Shown: in pieces, positions 34,127 through 41,671 of the stretch
Layout of the letters: each line of letters opens with the position of its first letter
How positions within the stretch are numbered: the stretch's first letter is position 1
Assembly: GCA_025363575.1 (NCBI GenBank)
Contig: JANYDM010000155.1
Span: 1 to 44,689 of the forward strand
DNA from: Betaproteobacteria bacterium
GTDB lineage: Bacteria > Pseudomonadota > Gammaproteobacteria > Burkholderiales > SG8-41
DNA length: 44,689 nt
Direction of reading: 5' to 3'
Program-made: the position numbers and the translations under genes
The notes under the pieces: model-generated
The model's input: only the letters and a program-made list of their open reading frames with translations
Told to the model about the DNA's origin: nothing
Databases searched by the model: none

Positions 34127-34821
34127 ACACATTTCTGGGCCGCCTGCCGTTGCCGTGGCTCGACATCGTGGCGCTGGTGTGGTTTGCGGTATGGTGGATG
34201 TTCTACGTCTGGTACGCGGATTATCGCAGCACGCACCAGCCGGCGCTGCGCCGCGAGACCGATCGTTTCGTGCGCGACTGGATCGCGCGCATGGTCGAGC
34301 GCGACAACCGCATGGTCGATGTCAACGTAATGCGAAGTCTGACGCGCAGTTCGCAGTTCTTCGCGTCGACGACCATGCTGATACTCGGCGCGCTGGTGGC
34401 GTTGATGGGCTACGCCGAGAAAGCGGCCGGCGTGCTCGCGGAATTGCCGTTTGCCCAGCAGGTGTCCGAGCGCGTGTGGGAATTGAAGATCCTCTTGCTG
34501 GTGATGATCTTCGTCTACGCATTTTTCAAATTCTCGTGGTCGATACGCCAGTTCGGGCTGTGCTCCATCCTGCTCGGCGCCACCGGCAAGCCCCCGGCGG
34601 ACGCGGAGATGTACGCGACGCATATCGACCGCATCACGCTGATCGTCAATTTCGCCAATGGCAATTTCAACAACGGGTTGCGCTCGTATTATTTCGGCGT
34701 CGCCGCACTGTCGTGGTTCGTGCACCCGATTTTGATGATCGCGATCACGACGGCGGTGGTCTACGTTTTGCACCAGCGCGAGTACCGCTCGCGCACGGTG
34801 CAGGTGATGCTCGATCTGTAG
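34123..34821 (+). CDS. DUF599 family membrane protein
   Basis: This 232-aa integral membrane protein has hydrophobic helices at about 10-30, 75-97, 115-140 and 190-215. The DUF599 pattern is present: WLDIVALVWFAVWWMFYVWYADY, RDWIARMVERDNRMVDVNVMRSL, a FFASTTMLILGAL helix and KFSWSIRQFGLCSILLGA. Function of the family is unknown. It is coupled to the FIST gene by a four-base overlap, so the pair may act as sensor and membrane partner. It ends only 15 bases from the convergent M20 peptidase gene, with no visible terminator between them. Confidence 0.85.
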   Translation: MNTFLGRLPLPWLDIVALVWFAVWWMFYVWYADYRSTHQPALRRETDRFVRDWIARMVERDNRMVDVNVMRSLTRSSQFFASTTMLILGALVALMGYAEKAAGVLAELPFAQQVSERVWELKILLLVMIFVYAFFKFSWSIRQFGLCSILLGATGKPPADAEMYATHIDRITLIVNFANGNFNNGLRSYYFGVAALSWFVHPILMIAITTAVVYVLHQREYRSRTVQVMLDL

Positions 34822-34836
34822 TGCGGCGGTCGCTGG

Positions 34837-36153
34837 CTATTTCCGCGGCGCACGTTTGACCAGAAGCGGTTTTGCCAAGCCGTCGACGCCGACCAGTGCG
34901 AGCAGAGTCAGGAAATGGCGCTGCGGGCCGAGGTAGGCGTCGGTCGGGTCCCACCACTCGCCGATCGAGTGATTGGCGCCGCCTTTGCCGCCGCGGCCCA
35001 GCGTAACCGCGGGTATGCCCAGGCTGATGGGCAAATTTGAATCCGTGCTGCTCGCACCTTCGGCGCGGGGCTTGAGCCCGATGGCGCTGGTAGCGAGGAA
35101 GGCGGCCTGTACCGGCGGCGTCTCGAGCGGCTGGATGCCGGCGGGGCGATCGCCGACGAGTTTGATGTCGACGGTGATCTTGTCGCTGGCCCAGCGCGCA
35201 TTTTCTTCGGCGACGGCATCCTTGATGGCCTTGATTATCCTTGCTTCAATTTCGAGCAGCGGCGCGTTGTCATCAGCGCGCATGTCGATTTCCATTTCAG
35301 CGTCGCCTGCAATCGCATTGACGGATGTGCCGCCCTGCACGGTGCCGACGGTGAATGTTGTTTTCGGTTTCTGCGGCGTTTTAAGGTCGCTGATCCTGGC
35401 GATTGCGCGCCCCATCGCGTGGATGGCCGAGGGCAGGCCGAATGCCGCAAAGCTGTGGCCGCCGGGGCCGGAGAATTTGACGCGGTAACGGTGGCTGCCC
35501 GTCGCAAGGTAGGTGATGCGGTCGGGCTCCGCGCCGTCGATGGAGATGAAACCGTCGATGGTCTTGTCATCTCTGAACAGCGCCTTGACGCCGCGCAAGT
35601 CGCCGAGCCCCTCTTCGCCGACATTGCCGACGAACACAATGTCGCCGACCGTTTTGATGCCGGTCGCGTTAAAGGCGCGGATCACCGACAGCAGGTCGGC
35701 GAGGCCGCGCGTGTCATCGCCTATGCCGGGCGCATAGAGCTTGCCGTCCTTCTCCTTGATCGTTACATCGGTACCTTCCGGAAAGACGGTATCGAGATGG
35801 GCTGCGACGACGAGCTTCGGGCCGCCGCCCATGCCGGGGCGCACGCCGATAGCATTGCCCTCCGCGTCTATGCGCACATCCTTGAGTCCCAGCGCCGCGA
35901 GTCGCGCACGGAAATTTTCCGCGCGCGCTTTTTCCTTGAAAGGCGGCGCCGGTATGGCCACGAGCGCTTTAAGATCGGCCAGGGTATTCGCGTCGTCCGC
36001 CTTCAGGTATTCGAGGCCTCTTTTGACCTGCGGATCGGCATTGATCGCGGCAAAGCCGGCGCGGGCGTCGGCGGAGATTACCGGCTCCGCAGCGTGCGAG
36101 CCGAAATTGGCACAGGCAGCAAGCAGCAGGCAGGTCAGCAATCGCGATTTCAT
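34837..36153 (-). CDS. exported M20-family metallopeptidase
   Basis: This 438-aa protein has a signal region containing LAAC (residues 12-15), a lipobox, so a lipoprotein is possible. The di-zinc site of M20 peptidases is complete: AHLDTVF, the bridging Asp in GIGDDTRG, the catalytic GEEGLG, SIDGAEPD and the late His in ANHSIGEW. The GPGGHSFAAFG and SVNAIAGDAEMEIDMRA blocks belong to the dimerisation lid domain. It is most like PepT / ArgE-type exo- or dipeptidases and should release amino acids from small peptides or acylated amino acids outside the cytoplasm. A Bug receptor gene lies 30 bases upstream on the same strand. Confidence 0.88.
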   Translation of the reverse strand: MKSRLLTCLLLAACANFGSHAAEPVISADARAGFAAINADPQVKRGLEYLKADDANTLADLKALVAIPAPPFKEKARAENFRARLAALGLKDVRIDAEGNAIGVRPGMGGGPKLVVAAHLDTVFPEGTDVTIKEKDGKLYAPGIGDDTRGLADLLSVIRAFNATGIKTVGDIVFVGNVGEEGLGDLRGVKALFRDDKTIDGFISIDGAEPDRITYLATGSHRYRVKFSGPGGHSFAAFGLPSAIHAMGRAIARISDLKTPQKPKTTFTVGTVQGGTSVNAIAGDAEMEIDMRADDNAPLLEIEARIIKAIKDAVAEENARWASDKITVDIKLVGDRPAGIQPLETPPVQAAFLATSAIGLKPRAEGASSTDSNLPISLGIPAVTLGRGGKGGANHSIGEWWDPTDAYLGPQRHFLTLLALVGVDGLAKPLLVKRAPRK

Positions 36154-36183
36154 GGCGGTACTTTCAGCTAGAGGAAGACGGGA

Positions 36184-37140
36184 TCAGTCGGCTTTGATGG
36201 CGGCGGCCTTGACGACTTTGCCCCATTTGTCGGCGTCGGCTCTCATGACCGCCGCAAAGCGTTCCGGGGTGCTGGGCGTGATGTCCGCGCCCAGCGCAGT
36301 GAATCTCTCCTTGACGTCAGGCAGCGCCAGCACGCGCGCGAGATCGGCGTTCACGCGATCGACCAGCGCACGCGGGAGTTTAAGCGGCGCCAAAAAACCG
36401 TACCAATTGTTGAACTCATAGCCCGGCAGCGACTCGCCAACGGTCGGCACGTCGGGCAGCGCGCCGACCCGTTTCGAATCCGTCACCGCGAGTATCTTCA
36501 GCTTGCCGGCCTTGATGTGCGCCATGGTGACGGGCGCTCCGGTAAACAACATCGCCACGTGGCCGCCCAGCAGGTCAGTGACTGCGGGCGCGCCGCCTTT
36601 ATAAGGCACATGCACGATATTAATACCCGTTTCCATCTTCAACAGCTCCGCGCAAAGCTGGTTGAAGCTGCCGACGCCGCCCGAAGCGAAATCGAGCTGT
36701 CCCGGGCGTTTTTTTGCCAGCGCGATTAGTTCTTTCACATTCTTGACCGGCAGGTTCGGATGCACGACGAGCACCGTGCCCACGTTAGCGATCAATGATA
36801 TCGGCGCTAGATCAGCCACCGGATCGAAAGTCATGCCGCTATACATGAACTGGTTGGTCGCATGCGTGCCCATGTTGCCGAACAACAGCGTATAGCCGTC
36901 TGCCGGCGCTTTAACGACGACCTCGGTGCCAATGTTGCCGGCGGCGCCGCCGCGATTCTCGATGACGACCGGCTGACCCCACGCTTCATTGAGCTTCTGG
37001 CCGATCACGCGGCCGAGGATGTCGGTCGTGCCGCCCGCCGGCCATGGCACGATGAGACGCACCTGCTTGGCGGGAAAATTTTGCGCGTGCGCGCCGGCAA
37101 GCGGGGCGCAGGCCAGAAGACAATACAGCAGTCGGAGCAT
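36184..37140 (-). CDS. Bug/TctC-type periplasmic solute-binding protein
   Basis: 318 aa with a short signal peptide ending AHA|Q. Family blocks are FPAKQVRLIVPWPAGGTTDILGR, ENRGGAAGNIG, PADGYTLLFGN, VHVPYKGGAPAVTDLLGGHVAM and SLPGYEFNNWYG. Bug ligand sites use two loops around the PAGGTTD and HVPYKGG segments, both intact. It lies directly upstream of the exported M20 peptidase on the same strand, suggesting that it may capture a peptidase product or be co-regulated. It is divergent from the MBL-fold hydrolase pair. Ligand unknown. Confidence 0.87.
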   Translation of the reverse strand: MLRLLYCLLACAPLAGAHAQNFPAKQVRLIVPWPAGGTTDILGRVIGQKLNEAWGQPVVIENRGGAAGNIGTEVVVKAPADGYTLLFGNMGTHATNQFMYSGMTFDPVADLAPISLIANVGTVLVVHPNLPVKNVKELIALAKKRPGQLDFASGGVGSFNQLCAELLKMETGINIVHVPYKGGAPAVTDLLGGHVAMLFTGAPVTMAHIKAGKLKILAVTDSKRVGALPDVPTVGESLPGYEFNNWYGFLAPLKLPRALVDRVNADLARVLALPDVKERFTALGADITPSTPERFAAVMRADADKWGKVVKAAAIKAD

Positions 37141-37241
37141 GAGAGGCCGTTCCAGAATGGATGACTGCGAAAAGTCTACACGTTAGAATCCGCCGTGAGA
37201 ACTGCGGCACGAAGTATATTCACTCCAATAGCGAATAATCG

Positions 37242-38129
37242 ATGAAGCTTACCTTGCTCGGCACCGGCACGCCGACGCCATCATTGAAGCGCGCCAGCTC
37301 GAGCTATCTGCTCGAAATCGGCGCCGACGTAATCCTCATGGACCATGGCCCCGGCGCGCACAACCGTCTGCTCGAGGCCGGCAAGCGCGCGGTCGACGTC
37401 ACGCACGTATTCCTGAGCCATCTGCACTACGATCACTGTCTCGACCTCGTGCGCCTCGTCATGACGCGCTGGGACCAGGGCGCCGACCGCATTCCAGAGC
37501 TGAAAATCTACGGGCCGCCGCCGGTCAGGCGCATGTGCGAGCAACTGTTCGGCGCCGACGGCGCATTCGCGCCCGACCTGAATGCACGCATCAGGCACCA
37601 GGGTTCAATCGACATCTTCGTTGCGCGAGGCGGCAAGCCTCCACGCAAATGGCCGGCGCCCGAGATCACCGAGCTTAAGTCCGGCGACATCGTAAATGGC
37701 GGCGGGTGGACGCTGACTGTCGCGCCGGCTTCGCACGTGCAGCCCTACCTCGAATGCTATGCCTACCGTATCGACAGCCCTGAAGGGTCGGTCTGCTATT
37801 CGGGCGACAGCGGCGGCGTGGCACCCGCGCTCATCGCTCTCGCGCACGGCTGCGATGTGCTCATACACATGAACCACTATTACAGCGGCACGGAACCGAC
37901 TGAAATCTACCGCGTGGTGTGCGGCAATCACGAGGACGTGGCCGCGGTGGCCGCCGCTGCAAATGTGAAGACGCTGGTGCTGAGCCATTTTCTCGAGCAG
38001 ATCGACCAGCCCGGCCTGCGCGAGCATATCGTGCGCGAAATAGCGAAGAAATTCAGCGGCCACATCGTGTGGGGCGAAGACCTGATGGTAGTGCCCGTGC
38101 AGGGGCCGAAGATGTTCCGCATGGAATGA
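37242..38129 (+). CDS. MBL-fold metal-dependent hydrolase, copy 1
   Basis: A 295-aa metallo-beta-lactamase-fold protein of the RNase Z/arylsulfatase-like subgroup. It opens with LTLLGTGTPTPSLKR and has the zinc motif SHLHYDHCLDL, later ligands in APASHVQPY, YSGDSGGVAP and LSHFLEQ, and ends GEDLMVVPVQGP. The complete ligand set predicts a hydrolase of an ester, phosphodiester or lactone; the substrate is unknown. It has no signal peptide, so it is cytoplasmic. It lies 33 bases before a close paralogue and within a cluster bounded by two Bug receptor genes. A TATATT at 37215 is a weak promoter hint. Confidence 0.85.
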   Translation: MKLTLLGTGTPTPSLKRASSSYLLEIGADVILMDHGPGAHNRLLEAGKRAVDVTHVFLSHLHYDHCLDLVRLVMTRWDQGADRIPELKIYGPPPVRRMCEQLFGADGAFAPDLNARIRHQGSIDIFVARGGKPPRKWPAPEITELKSGDIVNGGGWTLTVAPASHVQPYLECYAYRIDSPEGSVCYSGDSGGVAPALIALAHGCDVLIHMNHYYSGTEPTEIYRVVCGNHEDVAAVAAAANVKTLVLSHFLEQIDQPGLREHIVREIAKKFSGHIVWGEDLMVVPVQGPKMFRME

Positions 38130-38162
38130 TGCGCCACCCATGAATATTAACGGAGCTTGAGC

Positions 38163-39047
38163 ATGCGATTGCGACTACTGGGTACCGGCACGCCGACGCC
38201 GTCATTGAAGCGCATGTGCTCCGGCTATGTCGTGGAAATCGGCGACGACGTGATCGTATTCGACCACGGTTTCGGCGCGCACCATCGTCTGCTCGAGCTG
38301 GGCATAGACGCGACGCGCGTCACCCATTTTTTCTGCAGCCATCTGCACTACGATCACATGGGCGATTACCCGCGCCTGTTGCTGACACGCTGGGACCAGG
38401 GCGCCGGCAAAATCCCCGAGCTTAAAGTTTACGGCCCGCCGCCGATCAAAAAAGTGACGGCGGCGCTCTTCGACCGCGAGGGCGCGTTCGGTCCGGATCT
38501 CATCGCCCGAACGGAAAATTTGTGCAGCGTCGCGATCTACTGGGCGCGCGGCGGCGAAGGCGAGCGCAAGAAGCCGCAGCCGGACGTGACCGAGCTCAAG
38601 CCCAACGACGCGGTGCAAGGCAACGGCTGGACCGTGACGACGACCGGCGTGTCGCATTTCGGTCCGCAGCTCATATCCTATGGCTTCCGGCTCGACACGC
38701 CCGAGGGCTCCATCGTGTATTCGGGCGACAGCGGTCCGTGCGCGTCGATGACCCGGTTATCCAAAGACTGCGACGTGTTGCTGCACATGTGTCATTACAT
38801 CTCGGGCACCGAGCTCAATGCGGAGTTTGCCCAGTCATGCATGGGGCACCGCGAGCTCGCGCAGCTCGGGGTGGACGCCGGCGTCAAGACGGTAGTGCTC
38901 AGCCACGTCACCGAGCAGATCGACCAGCCCGGCGTGCGCGAGCGCGTTTTGCGCGAGATGGCGGAGATCTACAAAGGCAATCTGATATTCGGCGAAGACC
39001 TGATGGAAGTGCCGGTCAAGGGTCCCGCTGCCGCGAAGCTCATGTAG
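38163..39047 (+). CDS. MBL-fold metal-dependent hydrolase, copy 2
   Basis: A 294-aa paralogue of the previous gene starting at ATG 38163 behind GGAGC; a TTG six bases earlier is an alternative. It shares the opening LRLLGTGTPTPSLKR, SHLHYDHMGDYPRL, TGVSHFGPQ, YSGDSGPCAS, LSHVTEQIDQPGVRER and the closing GEDLMEVPVKGP. The metal ligands are all kept, while the residues after the zinc motif differ (MGDYPRLLL against CLDLVRLVM), so the substrates may differ. Tandem duplication is evident. A Bug receptor and sarcosine oxidase genes follow on the same strand with short gaps. Confidence 0.85.
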   Translation: MRLRLLGTGTPTPSLKRMCSGYVVEIGDDVIVFDHGFGAHHRLLELGIDATRVTHFFCSHLHYDHMGDYPRLLLTRWDQGAGKIPELKVYGPPPIKKVTAALFDREGAFGPDLIARTENLCSVAIYWARGGEGERKKPQPDVTELKPNDAVQGNGWTVTTTGVSHFGPQLISYGFRLDTPEGSIVYSGDSGPCASMTRLSKDCDVLLHMCHYISGTELNAEFAQSCMGHRELAQLGVDAGVKTVVLSHVTEQIDQPGVRERVLREMAEIYKGNLIFGEDLMEVPVKGPAAAKLM

Positions 39048-39071
39048 TCAACCGCCAGTCCGGAGTCACCG

Positions 39072-40046
39072 ATGATGCAAGGTCGATGCCATATTTTTAG
39101 ATTACTCGCCACATGCGCGGTATTTCTTGCCGTGGCCTGCGCGCAAGCGCAGTCGTTTCCGGCGAAGCCGATTCGAATACTCGTGCCGTACACGCCCGGC
39201 ACCACGTCCGACATCGTCGCGCGCACCATAGGCATCAGGCTCACCGCAGTATTCGGCCAGCAGGTCATCATCGAAAATCGCGAAGGCGCGGCCGGCACGA
39301 TCGCGGCGAATATCGCAGCGCACGCCAACCCTGACGGTTACACGATGCTGCTCGCGCAGAGCTCGTTTTCAGTCGCCCCCTATTTGTTCAAGCAAGTGCC
39401 TTACGATCCAAGCCGGGATTTCGCGGCGGTCACCCTGATTGCACTGGTGCCGAACGTGCTCGTTACGTCGCCGTCGTTCCGTCCGAATTCGATCAAGGAG
39501 CTCATTGCGCTCGCCAAGGCGGAACCCGGCAGGCTGCAATATTCGCACTCGGGCAAAGGCTCGCCGAGCCACTTGGCGACTGAGATGCTGAAGTCGATGG
39601 CGGGCATCGACATCGTCGAGATTCCGTATAAATCCAGCGCGCAGGCGCTGACCGATGCAATGATAGGAACCGTTGCGTTCAACTACCCCAGCATGGCTGC
39701 GGTGCTGCCGTTCATCAAGGCGGGCAAGGTCAAGGCGCTGGCGGTATCAAGTGCCAAGCGCTCGCCGGCGACGCCTGATATCCCGAGCGTGGGGGAAAGC
39801 GTGCCGGGCTACGACGCGGCGGGGTATTACGGGTTTGTCGTGCCGGCAGGGACGCCGCGCGACATTGTGAACAAACTGCAGGTCGAGATCGTCAAGGCCG
39901 TGCAGGACCCCGACATGAAAATGCGTTTGCAGCAGCAGGGCGCCGACATCCGTGCTGATACGCCTGCGGCATTCGAGGACTTCATCCGGCGCGACGCCAA
40001 AAAATGGGCGCAGCTGATCGACAACCTGAATATCCCCAAGGATTGA
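39072..40046 (+). CDS. Bug/TctC-type periplasmic solute-binding protein
   Basis: 324 aa with a signal peptide ending AQA|Q and the blocks FPAKPIRILVPYTPGTTSDIVAR, ENREGAAGTIAA, NPDGYTMLLA, VEIPYKSSAQALTD and SVPGYDAAGYYG. The usual PAGG loop reads YTPGTTSD. Its stop overlaps the soxB start (TGATG), so it is translationally coupled to sarcosine oxidase. This makes a ligand related to sarcosine, glycine betaine or another methylated amine or acid reasonable, although Bug proteins mostly bind carboxylates. No TctAB carrier is encoded in the window. Confidence 0.87.
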   Translation: MMQGRCHIFRLLATCAVFLAVACAQAQSFPAKPIRILVPYTPGTTSDIVARTIGIRLTAVFGQQVIIENREGAAGTIAANIAAHANPDGYTMLLAQSSFSVAPYLFKQVPYDPSRDFAAVTLIALVPNVLVTSPSFRPNSIKELIALAKAEPGRLQYSHSGKGSPSHLATEMLKSMAGIDIVEIPYKSSAQALTDAMIGTVAFNYPSMAAVLPFIKAGKVKALAVSSAKRSPATPDIPSVGESVPGYDAAGYYGFVVPAGTPRDIVNKLQVEIVKAVQDPDMKMRLQQQGADIRADTPAAFEDFIRRDAKKWAQLIDNLNIPKD

Positions 40047-41293
40047 TGCGCTATTCTCTCTTCAGCCTGCTCGGCAATGCGCTGAGCGGGCACAGCCGCT
40101 GGACGCCTGCCTGGCGGGCCGCGCAGCCCAAAAAATCCTACGATGTCGTTATCGTCGGCGGCGGCGGCCATGGTCTCGCGACGGCCTATTACCTCGCGAA
40201 GATCCACGGCATGCGTAATGTTGCCGTGCTGGAAAAGGGCCCAATTGGCCTCGGGAACACGGGGCGCAACACGACGGTCGTGCGCTCCAACTACATGTGG
40301 GACGACAGCGCGCATTTGTACGAGCACGCGCTCAAGTTGTGGGAAGGGCTCAGCGAAGAGCTGAACTTCAATACCATGTTCAGCCAGCGCGGTGTCGTTA
40401 ATCTCGCGTTCACTCGCCACGAACTCAACGAGATGGAGCGGCGCGCTTCCGCCATGCATCTGAACGGCATTGATTGCGAGCTGCTGACGCAGCGCGAGGT
40501 AAAGCGCTGGGCGCCGTTGCTGAATACGGATCCCGGCTGCCGCTATCCTGTGCTCGGCGGAATTGTGCAAAGGCGCGGCGGCAACGCTCGTCATGACGCG
40601 GTCGCCTGGGGTTACGCTCGTGCAGCCAGCGCGCTCGGCGTCGACATCATCGAAAATTGCGCCGTCACCGGTTTGCACTGCACGAGCGGGCGCGTGACGG
40701 GAGTCGCAACCACTCTTGGCGATATCGGCGGGGGCCGCGTCGGCGTCGTCGCCGCCGGGCACAGCGGCGTCGTCATGGGCATGGCCGGAATCAAGCTCCC
40801 TATCCAGAGCTATCCGCTGCAGGCGCTGGTATCCGAACCGGTCAAGCCGATCTTTCACACGGTGCTGATGGCGGGGCTCGTGCATGTTTATCTCAGCCAG
40901 TCGGACAAGGGCGAGCTCGTCATTGGCGCCGCACGCGATGGTTACGTTTCGTACGCGCAGCGCGGCAGCTTCAATCTGATCGAAGAGCAACTGCGCGCGC
41001 TGCTCGAGCTGTTTCCCGTGTTCAGCCGGCTGCGCATGATGCGGCAGTGGGCGGGTATCGTCGACTGCGCGCCGGACGCGAGCCCGATCATTGGCAAGAC
41101 GCCGGTCGAAAACCTGTTCGTCAACTGCGGCTGGGGCACCGGCGGCTTCAAGGCGACGCCAGGATCGGGATGGGTATTTGCGCATACGCTCGCGCACGGC
41201 GAGCCGCATGCGTTAAACGCGAATTTCGGTCTGGAGCGTTTCGCGAGCGGGCGTCTGATAGACGAGGCCGCCGCTGCAGGAGTCGCCCATTGA
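40046..41293 (+). CDS. soxB: sarcosine oxidase beta subunit
   Basis: A 415-aa FAD/FMN oxidoreductase subunit. An FAD-binding GGGGHGLATAYYLAK loop starts near residue 37, then LEKGPIGLGNTGRNTTVVRSNY. The His that carries covalent FMN in this family lies in GGNARHDAVAWGYAR (H183), and the C-terminal GWGTGGFKATPGSGW closes the FAD site. The subunit holds the sarcosine-oxidising flavin site of the heterotetrameric enzyme, which converts sarcosine to glycine and passes the methyl carbon to tetrahydrofolate or formaldehyde. The start overlaps the stop of the Bug gene. A 96-base gap with a large hairpin separates it from soxD. Confidence 0.95.
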   Translation: MRYSLFSLLGNALSGHSRWTPAWRAAQPKKSYDVVIVGGGGHGLATAYYLAKIHGMRNVAVLEKGPIGLGNTGRNTTVVRSNYMWDDSAHLYEHALKLWEGLSEELNFNTMFSQRGVVNLAFTRHELNEMERRASAMHLNGIDCELLTQREVKRWAPLLNTDPGCRYPVLGGIVQRRGGNARHDAVAWGYARAASALGVDIIENCAVTGLHCTSGRVTGVATTLGDIGGGRVGVVAAGHSGVVMGMAGIKLPIQSYPLQALVSEPVKPIFHTVLMAGLVHVYLSQSDKGELVIGAARDGYVSYAQRGSFNLIEEQLRALLELFPVFSRLRMMRQWAGIVDCAPDASPIIGKTPVENLFVNCGWGTGGFKATPGSGWVFAHTLAHGEPHALNANFGLERFASGRLIDEAAAAGVAH

Positions 41294-41298
41294 AAGCA

Positions 41299-41383
41299 AG
41301 GATTGAGGATCGAGGAGCAAGGATTGAGAAAAGCATTTTCGAGCGATTGAAGCCTCAATCCTCGATCCTCGATCCTCAGTCCT
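41299..41383. repeat. long imperfect inverted repeat between soxB and soxD
   Basis: Two 30-base arms (41299-41328 and 41354-41383) are complementary at 27 positions around a 25-base loop. Each arm itself contains iterated GGATTGAG / GGATCGAG units. It fills the whole soxB-soxD gap and would form a strong mRNA hairpin just before the soxD start. Confidence 0.75.
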
Positions 41384-41389
41384 AACGCT

Positions 41390-41671
41390 ATGCTGCTTAT
41401 TCCCTGTCCTTGGTGCGGACCGCGCAACGACGCCGAATTCACGCCCGGCGGCGAGGCGCACATCGCGCGGCCCATGGATACGCTGCATAACAGCGATCAG
41501 CAGTGGGGCGGGCATCTCTACTACAGAAAAAACATCAAAGGCATGCAGCTTGAGCGCTGGTTCCACGCCTACGGGTGCCGACGCTGGTTCAACGTGGCGC
41601 GCGACAGCGTGACGCACGAGATCGCGGCGGCATACAAGATGGGCGAACAGCCGCCGGACGGCAGCTTATGA
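41390..41671 (+). CDS. soxD: sarcosine oxidase delta subunit
   Basis: A 93-aa zinc-binding subunit. Cys6, Cys9, His59 and Cys63 occupy exactly the positions known as zinc ligands in the corynebacterial delta subunit (start MLLIPCPWCG and block WFHAYGCRRWFNV). It stabilises the heterotetramer and has no flavin. There is no clear ribosome binding site; the hairpin arm ends seven bases before the ATG, so its translation may be structured or coupled. Its stop overlaps the soxA start (ATGA). Confidence 0.95.
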   Translation: MLLIPCPWCGPRNDAEFTPGGEAHIARPMDTLHNSDQQWGGHLYYRKNIKGMQLERWFHAYGCRRWFNVARDSVTHEIAAAYKMGEQPPDGSL

